Assembly (NCBI GenBank): GCA_051294375.1
Contig: JBJCIZ010000824.1
Location: 1 to 64,000 of the forward strand
DNA length: 64,000 nucleotides
Reading direction: 5' to 3'
From: Paraspadella gotoi
Lineage: Eukaryota; Chaetognatha
Shown: in pieces, positions 33,306 through 45,315 of the stretch
Position numbering within the stretch: the first letter of the stretch is position 1
Layout: the number at the start of each line of letters is the position of its first letter
Made by a program: the position numbers and the translations under genes
The notes under the pieces: generated by a model
Database searches by the model: none
Told to the model about the DNA's origin: nothing
What the model saw: the letters and a program-made list of their open reading frames with translations, nothing else

Positions 33306-34480
33306 TGGACTATAAAAAGATAATATAAACGAATTAATAAAAACCTTAATATAGAATTAAATCAAGTAAAGAAACATTAAAACAAACCTGCTTCACGTTC
33401 TTAAAGCTTGAGAACTACTAATATAATTCTTATTTCTCTCACAAAGGTAAGTTTCTTCACTTAGATATATAGTAAACATTTTAGGCAAAAAGAGCAACGA
33501 TTTTTGGGAAACTTGCAACACGGAAATATTTAACAGGGTTTTTGTAGAGCTTAAGAAGTTAAATGAAAGTTAGTACTATAAATTTTTCAAATTTTGTCAA
33601 TAAATTAGTTAAAAATAGAAAAAAACCTTAAAAAATTATCATCTCATCATCATTATTGGCGGAATTTTTTTTTTTTAATTTTTCATAAATAAAACCAAAA
33701 AAAAGTTGTATTAATAACCTTTATCTAACTTTTAAAGCTCTATCAGAATCTATAAAAAAAATGATAAGCAAAATTTTAAAAATTATTTTCATTTTCATAT
33801 TATTTAATAGTTGCTTAACCATTAACCATTATCCATTTGAGAGAACTTCAAGTTTTCAACCTGTTCCGGTGCAATATCTAGTAAGGCGGGCCAAAATTGA
33901 ACACTTTTTCTAACTCCTAGTTCTCTTTAAATTTTTTTTTCCTTTTACTACTTAATCGATTTTCAATGTAACTTTTTGATTTAGTTCATTGGGTTGTTGC
34001 ACTGAAGCTTTTAAATATTTATTAATATATAATAATTATATAAAGTTTTGACGGAATTGTGCCAGTGGAAATGAGTTTAGATGGAAAAAACATAAGTCAC
34101 ATATACTTGAATCTTTAATATTAATGATTACTAATAAATGTTTTAATTAATTAATTAGTAAATTAATTAATTAATTAATGTGAAAAAATGAGTGCAAGTC
34201 TAAAAAAATCTTAAAAGCATAAAGATCGTCGCAATTTCATAAAGAGAAAGAGAGAGAGAGAGAGAGAGTGAGAGTGAGAGAGACAAGGAGACATAAAATA
34301 AAATAAAGGATATTTGTTTGTTTTGATAAAATGCAAACAAAACATATTTAATAACTGTCCTAACCCAATTTTAAGGACATCGATGATGATAAGTTGAATA
34401 TAAATTTAAAATTAATTATTACATATTAAAATTAATTAATTAATTAATTAATCGATTAATTAATTAATTAATTATCGTAG
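33306..34480. other. AT-rich DNA, no gene seen
   Basis: AT-rich with stops in all frames. It contains another aaagatcgtcgcaat-GAGAGA block at about 34222-34290 and AATT-rich runs before the R1 end. Confidence 0.5.
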
Positions 34481-34846
34481 GCAGATCCGACATTGTTTGC
34501 TCAAACTTGTTTATTAATCACGCGCTCGATTCTCCGCTCGATTAATTAAGAACTCGCAATCCGAATTCTAAGAGTTTCTAAGCGGTAGTCAGATTCAGCA
34601 AAAATCTTGAATGGAGAAAGTCTTCCGTCGAAGGGGCAAAATTTTGAATGTTTTTTTTAGATTTCTCCTAAATGCGTGGTCCAATTTACATGAAACTTGA
34701 TATTTACAATATTCCCGTTATTCTACGTCGGGAGGTATAAAAATATATTAAAAATTCATCTGGGTTCTCGGGAGACATTTATTCCTAACATTATACTAAT
34801 GAACATTTATGTAATAAAATAATTTATATTAAATTTTAAAATTTAC

Positions 34847-35345
34847 GCAGTAGGCCATATTTATACTTATATTTATCCAATAATTGTTAAAATTTAAAAA
34901 TTATTTTTTGTAAGATTTTTTTTGCAGATTTGGATTTGTCATGAAAAGTTGATATAAAGAAATATAACTCTTTTTTAAAAATTCCTTCATTAAGTGGGTC
35001 AAAAATTAGAAAAAGTTATATTTTAAGCTGAAAATTAACTTTTTATATTTTAAATATAGTTTTTTTAATTTTTAACCCACTTAATGAAAGAATTTTTAAA
35101 AATGATTTAAATTTTTTTATATCAACTTTTGACGAGGAATTCAAATCTGCAATCAAAATTAAGAAAAGCCTATTTTGAAATTTTTACGATTTTATAAGGA
35201 TAATACTATATATAAATATAGCCTACTGCGAAAATTAAAAAAACACAAAATTACTTTTTTTTACAAATTAATGTTCAATGATAGTATGTTGTTCATAATT
35301 GACTTTTAGAATTTTCATATGTAACTTTCACTACGCCTTAAGGAA
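34847..35345. repeat. Fold-back element 2 and flank
   Basis: 34847-35229 begins GCAGTAGGCCATATTTATA and ends TATAAATATAGCCTACTGC with complementary halves. The sequence to 35345 is the inverted version of 28535-28632. It therefore lies in the opposite orientation to element 1. Confidence 0.75.
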
Positions 35346-35646
35346 CAGATTCTGGTCACAAAAAAGGGGTACCACATTTTATAATATGAAGCCTTCTGTA
35401 TATACTTATTACTATATATAAATATTGCTTACTGGTGCTCACTAATGTATAAAATAAAAAAATCAATTTACCAAAGTTTTTATTTTCATGTTTTATATGC
35501 TAAATTTTAATTTTCTAAAATTTTATCATTTTCACATCACTCTATTGTATAGCCGGAATCTGATATAAGCTGATCCAGCTAAAAAACAAAAATGTTAAAA
35601 ATTGTAGACTAACAAACTATATATTAAAATCCGAATTTTATTTCAG

Positions 35647-36293
35647 TTTTATGATCTTCTCCATCCTTCCAAGTGTACTAACTGTCATCGTGGAGAATAT
35701 CAAGACATCATTGGAGGTTCAGTCTGCTTATCCTGTCCAATTGGAACATATCAGGAAAAGGTACGCAGCTCCCAGTGCTCTAAAACCTGTAAAAGAGGAA
35801 CAATGACTAATAAACCAGTTCGAGCAACTTCTTGCATGAATTGTCCTCCAGGTTCATTTAAAGATAAAGATACAAGCCCTACATGTTATGCTTGTGAACC
35901 TGGAACGAGAGCATTAAAGAGTGGGTCCACCAGATGTGAACTATGCCCTAATGATTGGTTTATGAATTTAGCGGGACAAAAGCACTGTGCAGCTTGTGGA
36001 TATGGTTGTACAAGTACAAAAGGTTCTACCAGATGTTATTCAAAAGAAAGGAAAACAGTAAAAAATAAGATTCTTCCATGTACTGTAAGATACATTGATG
36101 TAAATGATTCTGAATCTCATGGTGATCAAAATCAAAATATGTGTTTTTCAATTTCAGTAATTAAAAAATTAGCAGAAGTAAAAAATTATAATATAAATAA
36201 CCCAGCTTCACTTTGGGATGCCCTAAAAAAGACTGGTGAAAATTTGCTAAAGGTAGCTCAGGAGTTTATATTGAAAATGCAACCAAAAGCTCG
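35647..36293 (+). CDS. Internal exon of a Cys-rich GCC2/GCC3 (ephrin-receptor-like) protein
   Basis: A 647-base exon flanked by ttttatttcag and TCG|gtaagt. It is open in one frame from the acceptor (FYDLLHPSKCTNCHRG...). It carries four to five Cys-rich repeats of the type C-x2-CPxGTYQ...CxxCPPGSF...CxACEPGTR...CELCPNDWF, the pattern of the GCC2/GCC3 or Tyr-kinase ephrin-receptor-like domain found in secreted and membrane proteins such as SCUBE-type proteins. The last third lacks this pattern and is Lys/Asn-rich. Neighbouring exons are not identified; the flanks are AT-rich repeats. The precise protein is not determined. Confidence 0.8.
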
Positions 36294-36745
36294 GTAAGTA
36301 TTATCTGCTTAGTGCAATAATTCACTTTGTTGGTTTCATGGTCCACCAAAAATTTATTAAAATAACAATTAAAAAGTTTCAGTTAACAATTTGGAATCTG
36401 CCCATATATTTTAATGGTAACTCATGATAAGTTTTACAATATTGTGGATGCAACAAGTTTCAGACTAAGAATTAATTTATTCTTCAACAAGGTTAATGAC
36501 AATAACAGTCAAAAGACACAGATGCTAATTTTATAGCAATTGGTATTTATAAGATCAAAGTTTGACCATAAACAGAATGAGAGAAAACGGTTGAGGTTAA
36601 GGTTGGTAAATTCAGTTTTAACAGAGGTTCTAGTTGGTTGGCGACTTCGCCATGGCGAATCGCAGGGCTTTGGCGATGTTCGCCTGTCCCCCCACTGGCG
36701 ACCTCGCCCAGTGATAAAAGTAGGTGAATTATAATGAAAGCGCAG
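36294..36745. other. Intron or intergenic DNA, no further exon seen
   Basis: Follows the donor of the Cys-rich exon. AT-rich at first, then a GC-richer patch with ggcgacttcgcc and ggcgacctcgcc repeats near 36640-36710. No convincing exon. Confidence 0.4.
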
Positions 36746-36749
36746 CTAA

Positions 36750-37258
36750 CAGGGGGATGAACATCACCTACAGGCTCCTCTCCCAACCCCTTAAACCAAC
36801 CCGTACTGCGTTCACTCTGTGCCTCTCCCCATAACCCTAACCCGGGCCTGGCGCCTCCCGTACATCTCCATGCTCGCAACCCTAACCCTAACCACCTTGA
36901 TGCATCAACCATGCGGCCCCCTCCCCAACCCTACCCTAAACCAAGCCTCTAGTTCAACTCTGGTGCCATCTCCCCTAAACCCCTAACCCAGGCCGGGGCC
37001 ATCCCGACATCTCCATGCCTCAACCCTAACTTAACCGCCTTTGATGCCATCAACCAGGGCCCTCCAACCCTAAACCCAAACTAAGCCTTCTCGCCTGTCA
37101 GCTCCATGCCTCTCCCCCTAACCCAACCCAGGCCCAGCCTGCCCGTACATCTCTCTGCCTCAACCTAACCCTAACCACCTTAATGCATGCAACCATGGGT
37201 CCCTCCCCAACCCCTAACCCTAAACCAAGCCTTCCTCGTTCAACCCATGCCTCTCCCC
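36750..37258. repeat. Degenerate telomere-type CCCTAA array
   Basis: Short runs of CCCTAA (such as aaccctaaccctaacc at 36880 and 37160) lie inside a larger decayed unit of about 130-180 bp with cctctcccc, ggcctggcgcc and caaccatg motifs, repeated roughly three times. This is the vertebrate/ancestral metazoan TTAGGG type, not the insect TTAGG type. It ends exactly at the BEL LTR. Confidence 0.75.
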
Positions 37259-37259
37259 T

Positions 37260-37916
37260 TGTTAGGTTTTCCTACTAAACCTAGGTGCGGGCTATTCACT
37301 TTGTATGACTTTAAGCATTGAAGACGTGTTTTACAGTTTAGCATCATATATTGTTGTAATATAAACATAACATAACGAAGTATAAACGTTCAAAATAAGC
37401 AAATATCCAATTGTATAGAACCATAATGAATTCGAGTAATTAAATCGTAAGGGCAGCCGTAATGCATCGGAAAAAGCATTGGAAAAAGCGTCGGAAAGGG
37501 ATCCGAGAAAGCAGCCGTAAAGCATCAGAAAAAGCGTCGGAATGGGATCCGAGAAAGCAGCCGCTGGACTGTGAAACAGATTATACGATTTAATATAAAA
37601 TGTTCGAATTATAAACGCATTAAAAACTTATTAAAAACGAGTTAAGAACCATTTAGACGGACCTGGTATACATGTTGAACTTTATAGAAATTTGGCGATT
37701 ACATAAGCATAAAAATATACATTTTAACTTTCGAAATAAACAGCGTTGAATAAGCAGAGAATTTGGCATTAAATTCGAAGCAGCAAAAAACTGTAACGTG
37801 CAGGATATCGTCTGTGAACCGAATTAAAAATAGGACGAGAGAGAAAAGACTAGTTTCTCGCGAATGCGGGGCAAACAAAAGATCAGTTTTCGAAACGAAG
37901 TAAAAAATATTCTACA
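37260..37916 (-). repeat. 3' LTR of BEL/Pao element
   Basis: On the minus strand it starts TGTAGAATATTTTTTACTTC right after a polypurine tract and ends CCTAACA at the telomere-type array, giving a 657-bp TG...CA unit. No second copy exists in the window, so the ends are inferred. It includes a 57-bp-class direct repeat (37440-37565: gggatccgagaaagcagccg twice). Confidence 0.6.
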
Positions 37917-37930
37917 TTTTCCCGCCTCTA
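37917..37930 (-). other. Polypurine tract of BEL/Pao element
   Basis: On the minus strand it reads AGAGGCGGGAAAA directly before the LTR start. It lies about 160 bp downstream of the integrase stop, as expected for the end of a BEL element. Confidence 0.65.
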
Positions 37931-38086
37931 AATTTAAAACTTTAAATTTAAATAAAAAATTTTTACGAGAATGAGAAGGTATAGCAAAATTAGCTGGTAA
38001 ACACATAATTGGTTGTACCAATTTCATATAACTTAACATATAACAGAAAACATAAGAGATAAAACCTTAAACTTAGGTTAAACGAA

Positions 38087-39135
38087 TTAAGATGCAGGAT
38101 TATCTTCAGCGATAGAATTGTCGGCTTCGAGAACAATTTTACGACAATCACGGTCGTACTCTTTGATGGCGGTGCGGACCTTTACGCGCCGGACGCGGCC
38201 GTCAGATCCGGGATAAACATTTGAGATAATCGTGATAATCGCCAGTCGCCGCGATGATGGCGATCGTCGACAACGAGAACAAGATCGCCAACACGAAGAT
38301 TTCGCGAAGGAGAATTCCACTTTTGCCTTTCTTGGAGAGTAGATAAATATTCGCGCACCCAGCGGCGCCAGATTGTGTCCGCGAGTTGCTGAGAAAGAAG
38401 CCATGTACATCGCAGAGCAGCGCCCTCTCCGCCGTTGCTGGGAGGGACTATGGATGCCGGATTGAAGGGAGGGGAGCCAGGCGACAAAATTCGCACAGGG
38501 CTGAGGGGTTCGAGATCGCGAGGATCGTCGGAGGCATGGGTGAGGGGACGTTGATTCAGGATTCCTTGGACCACAACAACGACCGTGTTGAGGATATCGT
38601 CAGTGATAGTAGCGGGAGTTCCGTTGCAGACGTTCGTGAGGATTCTTTTGGTTGAGCGGACGAGACGCTCAAAGACGCCGCCCCAATGCGACGCTGCAGG
38701 CGGATTGAAGGACCATTGGATACCTTTGATGCGCAGATGGAAGTTGATGTCGGCGTTCCACTCTTTGAGGCTTTTACCAAGCTCTTTGATAGACCCAGTA
38801 AAATTCGTGCCTCAATCTGAAATCATTTTCTCGAGGCCAGGTCGGTGGGAAATAAAGCGAAACAAACAGTTTATAAAAGCAGTGGCAGATAAATCAGCAG
38901 CAATCTCTAAATGTACAGCACACATTTTTAAACAAGTAAATAAACAAATCCATCTTTTTTGTAATGCACGGCCCCTTTTTACCTCAAAAGGTCCCATAAA
39001 ATTGACACCAGTTTCTTGAAACGGAACAATACCTTCTTGAACACGGAATGCAGGGAGAGGAGCCATCTTTTGTGAGCAGGGTTTGGCATGAAGTCGTAAG
39101 CATAATAGACATTTACCCATTTCCTTTTTTACCAT
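38087..39135 (-). pseudogene. BEL/Pao integrase (frameshifted)
   Basis: Frame 39135-38812 has the zinc-binding end (CLLCLRLHAKP) and the core start (VNFMGPFEVKRG, first catalytic Asp position replaced by Asn, then CLKMCAVHLEIAADLS typical of BEL). A broken part follows with the WSFNPPAASHWGGVFERLVRS-type segment and, at 38574-38182, GILNQRPLTHASDDPRDLEPLSP. The tail 38410-38087 matches the C-terminal domain (YPGSDGRVRRVKVRTA). At least two frameshifts. Confidence 0.85.
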
Positions 39136-39224
39136 TTGGCGACCTTTGAGGATCCAAACCTTAAAGTCTTAAAGTACAATGAACATGTTCAACTCCGGCA
39201 TGACCTTGTTGTTCATGCTCATGC

Positions 39225-40711
39225 CTAATGAGCAAAGTAACTACATGAGATTGGGAAGGCAAATCTGGTGTTTGGCATCTTGAGATATGGCAGCATTGTT
39301 GAGGCGTCCACCAACCCGGATAATATCATCTTGGAGAAATGGATCAAGGGTTCTGAGCCGACTTGAACTTGAGCAAAGAAATCTTTGTTTTCCCAAATTT
39401 CTATATTTAGTATCTGTATCAAGACTTTGTAATAAATTGTACTCAGATGAGAAATGTTCTTTTTGTGTCAAATGAAAGACACTGGATTGGGCATGCTTGA
39501 GCTCATCTGACCGTGTCGGACCGGATGAGGGGGGAGAAGGGTTTTTACTTTTGGAATAATTTATGAGCAATATACTGAGTAAATCGTACCAACCAACTGA
39601 CATGAATATAAAGCTTGTTCCATGAGGAAACACGTTCTGCAATTTTGGTAATCAGAGATGAATTGGAAGGTGCAGTGGGTGAAACAATTTCTTGAGCAGC
39701 AATGTCAATTTTGTCTTCAGTTTCAACATCTTTGTCTAATGGATTTGCTGGCCATTCCTCTTCTGGTTTGAGAATAAAACCTCCTTTGAGAAAGAACTTC
39801 CATGAAGTATCATCGTCAGCAGAGAATCCACGACTACATAAGTCAGCAGGGTTCTGATCAGTAGGGCAATAATTCCATTGAGAAACATCTGTTTTAGACA
39901 AAATCTTTGAAACGCGATTGAATACAAATGGAGGATAGCGAGCAGAGCGATTTCTTAATTGGCGCAACACACATGTAGCATCTACCCAAAAGAATGTCTT
40001 ATAATTTTTTTGAGTCAGCTCATGATGGAGGAATTCAAAAATGTCGACAGAAACAACTGCAGTACATAATTCCAAGCGGGGAATAGAACCATGAATTTGA
40101 GCTTCATGCTGATACTTGAGAGGGGCAACGCGAGATTTTGCAGTAACCAAAGCTGTGTGGATTAAGCCCGCCTCGTCAACTTTCCTAATGTATACAACAC
40201 TTCCATATCCTGTTTTGGATGCATCAGAGAAAAAATTCAACTGTGTCAAAATGACATCAGATAGCAAAGGGGAGCCAAACCAACGGGGAATTTTCACTTT
40301 TTCCAATTGAAAAAGGGATTTGGACCAATTATGAAATTTGGTAATGAACTCATCAGATATGGGTTCATCCCATCCAATGTGGAGGGAACATAATTCTTGC
40401 AGAATGCGTCTTCCACTCAACAGTACAGGTGAGAGGAATCCAATGGGGTCATAAATGGAAGCAATCAGGGATAGAATTTGGCGACGAGTTTCTTTCTCTT
40501 TATCGATCTTTAATTGGCTTGGGGAAAACGTGAAGGAATCGTCATCAACATCGAATTTGACACCTAGAGCTCTTTCAACAGGCAGTGAGTCTTCGTCAAA
40601 GTTCTTGACTCCAGCAGCAAGATCTTTAGGAGGAATGGAAGCTAAAACTTCGTGGCGGTTAGAAATGAATTTTGTGAGTCTAAACCCACCCTTTTTGAGC
40701 AAAGGAACCAA
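39225..40711 (-). pseudogene. BEL/Pao RT thumb and RNase H
   Basis: Frame 40711-39545 (388 codons) has GFRLTKFISN, LGVKFDVDDDSF and IASIYDPIGFLSPV, the BEL thumb. RNase H follows with FFSDASKTGYGSVVYIR, IPRLELCTAVV and FWVDATCVLRQL, and the end CPTDQNPADLCSRG. Frame 39642-39225 continues into the linker before integrase. These motifs are specific to the BEL/Pao lineage. Confidence 0.9.
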
Positions 40712-40719
40712 ATTTTGGA

Positions 40720-41573
40720 TCAGCTGAATGCATCATCTACTGTGTGGCATGATTTGAGCAAATCATCAATATACAAATTCCTAATAATAGCCAAGAGAAC
40801 TTCTTCAGAATAATCATCCTTAAACAATTCGGCAAGCTTCCTAATCGCATTAGCAATAGTGGGGGAAGGGGATGCTCCGTACAAATGGACAAGCATCTGC
40901 ATAGGTTTCACCATTTCACCATTTTCCCAGAAATAAAATCGAAGTGCATGAGTGTCAGGAGCTGCTCCCTTGACTCTATGAAAGAAATATTCTATATCAG
41001 CCATGTCAACAACTGGATGCTCACGAAATCGCGTCAAACAACCAAGCAGAGAATTTGCAAGATCAGGCCCTTGCAAAATGAGAGTTGAGGGACACGCCTT
41101 TGGCCATTGCCTTGGCGTCATGACACAACCTGACCTTTCCAGGTTTGTTTGGATTGGTGACTGCAAAGCACCGGAAGATAAAAGATTGGAACATCAGACC
41201 TATTAATCTCAAAATCAGGGACAGGTCTTGCATAGTTGTTGTCAAGTAAAGCTTGCATTTGAGTCTTGACCATTTCCAACTTTTCAGGGTCTCTCTTTAA
41301 TCTTTGACCCAATTTTTGAGTGCGAGACTTGGCCATTTCAGCACTTGCGGCTGTCGGGAGATTTTTGATAGCAGCATCCCGCCCTCCACGCCAAGGGAGA
41401 GCAACCTCAATCCGTCCATTGACTAAGGCACAGGATTCTTCAATAACTTGCATAGCTTCTTGATCTTCAATAGACAGACCAATCTTGCCAAACTTGGGAT
41501 CATTAAAATCATGGGAATACATCATTTTCAACTGTTCATGGATTATATCTTTGTCTGAGAAATAAAGGCACAA
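40720..41573 (-). pseudogene. BEL/Pao reverse transcriptase (frameshifted)
   Basis: Frame 41573-41118 holds the region before RT (FGKIGLSIEDQEAMQVIEES) and RT motif start (EVALPWRGG). Frame 41166-40720 holds HPVVDMADIEYFFHRV, RFYFWENGE, LVHLYGASPSP and LYIDDLL with the catalytic YxDD. The first palm Asp (DMADIEYFF) is present. Confidence 0.85.
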
Positions 41574-42857
41574 GTGACAGACCTACATGATTTCCCACCA
41601 TCAGGGCCTATAATCGCCCATCCCCACGGTGTCTGGATAGCAGATGGAGTGACAAGGGTTCCGCGACGGATTCCATTGTCAGAGGGGAGGAGACTTATTC
41701 CTAAATCTGTACCAATAAGCATGTTTACTTGTCTCTTATCTGGGGGTAGTTCTGTGAGAGATACATCTTTCAAATGGGCAAATCTATGCACAAGGTCGTT
41801 TGTGGGAATAGAAGATGAGGCACTAGGGATGTTGATTGCAACCATAGTGTGGGGGCTGGGTAACAGGAATTCAGAACTTAGAGAATGGAGGTTCAATGAA
41901 CAAAATTACGACTTTTCTTGGAACTATTTTCAATGGTAGACAATTCAATAACCTCAGGGTCAGGGCTTATTCCCAGAGCACTAGGTATAAATTCGAGCAG
42001 CAAGTAATGTTAGATCCTGGATCCAACAAAGCATAAGTATCAACAAATTTACCATTGTCAGGATTTGATACGCGAAGTGCCACGACTGGCCTGTAAACAT
42101 TTCCAACACATTCATTGGAATTCACTTGGAGAGTTGCAGTGGTAACTGACTGAGCAACTTGAGGAGTATTAACAGGATTAGATGGCGCATAATTATTCTC
42201 AGTAAAATCTCGATGCAGCATAGTGTGATGTGAAGCTTTGTTGCATTTTTTGCAAGCCCCAGTAGACTTAAAATCACCAATTTTGTGTGGGGAAAGGCAT
42301 CGTAAACACAAGCCAGTTTTCTTAACATGGAAAAATCGATCTTTGACAGAAGTGGCGATAAATTTATCACAGCGGTAAATGGCATGATCATTTGACTCAC
42401 AGAACAAACAATTTTTTTTGGCATCTTTGGATTCAACAGCGGCCATCATTGCAGGCTTGTTGAAAGGCTTACCAGCCACGCCTTTGACAGCGCGAGGCTT
42501 CTGGTCAGTGAAATCTGTTTTGTCCATAATGGCAGCACCAAAATTAGCACCAAGGCATTTGCCTTGACATTGCAAGAAATCAATAAGATCTTCAAAAGTA
42601 ACTTCCCGTTCTTGAATAAATTCCAACTTATAAGCATGTGAACCAAATTTTTCAATGAAGAATGGAACCTTCGCTTTTATGATTCTTCTCATGCTCTCGG
42701 TAGAAGTAAGTTGAGAAGTGTCACCCGCCTCTTGAGCGACTCCAAGTGCATTTCTCAGTTGAGAAACCAAATTCCAAATCGCAGCATGATCCTTATATTT
42801 AATAGGGGGACCTTTAAGGACCTTCTTAAGCAATTCCTGGGATGTACGCTTTTGCAA
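41543..42857 (-). pseudogene. BEL/Pao gag end, zinc knuckles and A17-type protease
   Basis: Frame 42857-41967 has CLFCESNDHAIYRC (CCHC knuckle), a Cys-rich segment and CKKCNKASHHTMLH. The protease start is ALLDPGSNITCCS, where the usual DSG or DTG is DPG, suggesting an inactive copy. Frame 41896-41543 is the protease end (LIGTDLGISLL, TPWGWAIIGPDGG). One frameshift separates them. Confidence 0.85.
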
Positions 42858-42860
42858 ACC

Positions 42861-44185
42861 TCATATCTGTTTAAAGATAGTTTTAGCCTCTGCAATCGCG
42901 GCAGCAGCATCTCCTTTTTTGTCTAAATATTGAATAGCATCAAGGGCTGGGCCGTCAACCCATTTGAACAATTCATTCAACTTGACCCGATCACTCACAC
43001 CAGCAATAGACCCAACATCGGCTTCAAAGCTATTAAGAAACTTATGCAACTTAAGAGAATCGCCTCTCCACTTATCACCTGGAGCAGGGCGCGCTTGAGC
43101 AATGCTTTGTAAACCAACAAGACTTTCCAAAGTGGCATGGGGATTGGAAACAGATTGCAAAGCAGGAGTTACTTTGGTTACAATAGGGGGTGGAACTGGA
43201 AATGCTGGAGGAAGAAAGGGAGGAAGATTTAATGTGGGAGGCTGAAGAGAAACGGTAGGAATAACTTGGGGTGCAAAGGATTGTGGACGAAGATTAGGTC
43301 CAAAGAATAAATTTGGAGGACGCAGTGGCATCTGAGGAGGTGGAGGGAGAACTTGAGAAGTTATGGGAGCAGGTTGGGAGGAGGATGGCTGTTGAGAGTC
43401 AATGTGTTCTTTAGTGCGCAAATAACTTTCAATCTTTTCTTGGGAAGTCATCCCTCCAGAAGCAGTAAGTTGTTTAACTTCAGGATCATCATGTAAAGAC
43501 TGTAAGGAAGCCTTTTCTGCCTCAAACTCATACTTAGCAGATAAAACCTTAAGCTTCTCTTCCCTCTCCATATCGAGCAACTCTTGGTTCAATTTGACCC
43601 TTTTCATTTCAAGCTTCTGTTTCATCAACTCTTCAGCAGCTATCATACGAACTTCAGCTGCTGCAGCCGCAGCACATGACTTACGACGTAAGGATGTGGT
43701 GGATCTACTGGAAGAATTTGAACCAACATCTGAAGCACTAGATCCATGTGCAGCATTAATTGTAACTTCGGGAATAGTAAGAGATCGCCTGGAAGAAGCC
43801 AGAGTTCCATTGGAAGCCTGAGGCATATTGGGAGGTTCATGTTGGGGAATGGGCGCAGTTGCCAAGTTAGCAGCTGCCATCGTAGTGGAAACATTGGAAG
43901 TGGGTACACTTTCAGTATCAGGGTTTGATGCTGCAGAACTTACAATAGGCAGGGGAGTCAAAGGGCGTGTGGGATGGAACCTTTGATAAACAGAATAAAC
44001 TTCGAGCTTCTCTTTATGATAACAATTAATTTGTTCCACCAAGACAGTTTGTGCCTCATTTGTAAAAGCAGAGTTATTGTGATAAAAAAGCAACCTTTTG
44101 TATGCGGCAGAAAACTGTTGGTATAATGCAGAGAAATTTGTGGCATAAAAATTGGGATCTTCAGCAAAAAAATCGAATTCGGCAT
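42861..44185 (-). CDS. BEL/Pao gag, N-terminal part
   Basis: Open frame of 410 codons from 44093, extendable to about 44185. It has a charged coiled-coil-like segment (LDMEREEKLKVLSAKYEFEA), a Pro-rich stretch, and the conserved gag region (KLHKFLNSFEADVGSI, ALDAIQYLDKKGDA). It runs directly into remains of a gypsy integrase at about 44190 with no LTR between, so the element lacks its 5' end. Confidence 0.75.
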
Positions 44186-44194
44186 CTTCACTAA

Positions 44195-45315
44195 ATCAAG
44201 ATTGATATGCTGGAATCTTTTAGGCGGGATCTTAAATTCACCTATTTCTGGTATCGTATGTCTCGTGGTCTTAGCTCTCTGGCAATTGAGGCAATCTCTA
44301 GCCCATCTGGCGATATCTTGTTTCATGTTTGTCCAGACAAATTTCGAAGTTATGGCCTTGCGAGTAGCCTTGATGCCTGGATGGCCGAGTCCATGGATGA
44401 TATCGAAAACCTTTCGTCGCCAAGACGCTGGCACAAAAGGTCGAGCAGGTCCGTTCGAAACATCTGCTAAAAGGTCCCGGTCGCCGACTTTGATTTTTCA
44501 AAACGTAAGCCCCGTTCGGGCGTCCTCCGCTATCTTTTGATAGTCTGGGTCCAACGATTGTTCACACGCCATTTGTTCGATACCAATTTCATAGCTGGTC
44601 ATCTAGGAGATCATAACCCGCGCATCCTCGAGTCGATTCGCTTTTATTTGTCGATTGGTCGAGTTATTTAGAGTTGTAGGGCCTAACGGGATCGCTGCTG
44701 CTGGCGCTGACGCTGCTGCTGCTGCTGACGCTGCTGCTGTTTTCCATAATGTTTTTGATGCTGTTAATGACGATTTTGATTGTTTCTCCGCTGTGAGAGT
44801 CGCTGTCGACGCTGCTGATGACACTGCTGCCGATGCTGCTGCTGTCAATGCTGCTGCTGTCGATTCTGCAGGTTTTTTTGCTGTCGAAGAGCTCGTCGTC
44901 GCGTTTGGCCGAGAGAGGGCGTCGGCGACGACATTTGCTTTTCCCTTCAGATAACGGATATCCGTTGTAAATTTGGCTATAACCGAGAGTTGGTAAGCTT
45001 GGCAGACCGTTTGTGGTTCCGCCTTCTTTTTGATGGCTGATACCAAACTCTGATGATCCGTGTATATGGTAAAGGAGCGGCCCTCGACCCAATGCCCTGG
45101 AATGCTTCTGCATGAAAGCTCCAAAAAGCTCTTTATCGAATGGAGGCCATAATTTCTTATTTTTGGCGAGCTTGGTCAAAAAAAATGCCACAGGCTCCCA
45201 TCCTTTTGGCCCGCGTTGCTCTAGGACGGCTCCGACCGCCTGATCGGAGGCGTCGGTCGTAATACAAAGTTGGCACCTGTCCTTGGATGATGAAGAAGCG
45301 CGGCTTGGATCAGGC
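44195..45315 (-). pseudogene. Second gypsy family: RNase H and integrase start
   Basis: The RNase H part, from about 45300, shows FDKELFGAFMQ, SFTIYTDHQSLVSAIKKKA and DIRYLKGKANVVADALSRP. A long Ala/Ser-rich insertion follows, then the integrase zinc finger (HGLGHPGIKATRKAI, CLNCQRAK) to QHINLDLV, where it meets the BEL gag. It is a different family from the SGNH element. It is cut on the other side by the LTR at 45316. Several frameshifts. Confidence 0.85.
44690..44880. repeat. (GCT/GCA)n trinucleotide-rich tract
   Basis: gctgctgctg-type repeats interrupted by GAC/GAT. Read on the minus strand inside the gypsy remnant they encode runs of Ala and Ser between RNase H and integrase. Confidence 0.8.

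Larger units (their letters stand above)
30990..34491. repeat. Repeat R1, copy 3 (long)
   Basis: GTCGGATCTGC at 30990-31000 and GCAGATCCGAC at 34481-34491, with the same attgtttgctcaaac flank. It contains a long GTCC array, several 170-bp-class monomers between 31270 and 33000, the second 18-bp minisatellite, GA tracts and a short GGCATTGAAC array. It may be one expanded element or several nested copies. Confidence 0.5.
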
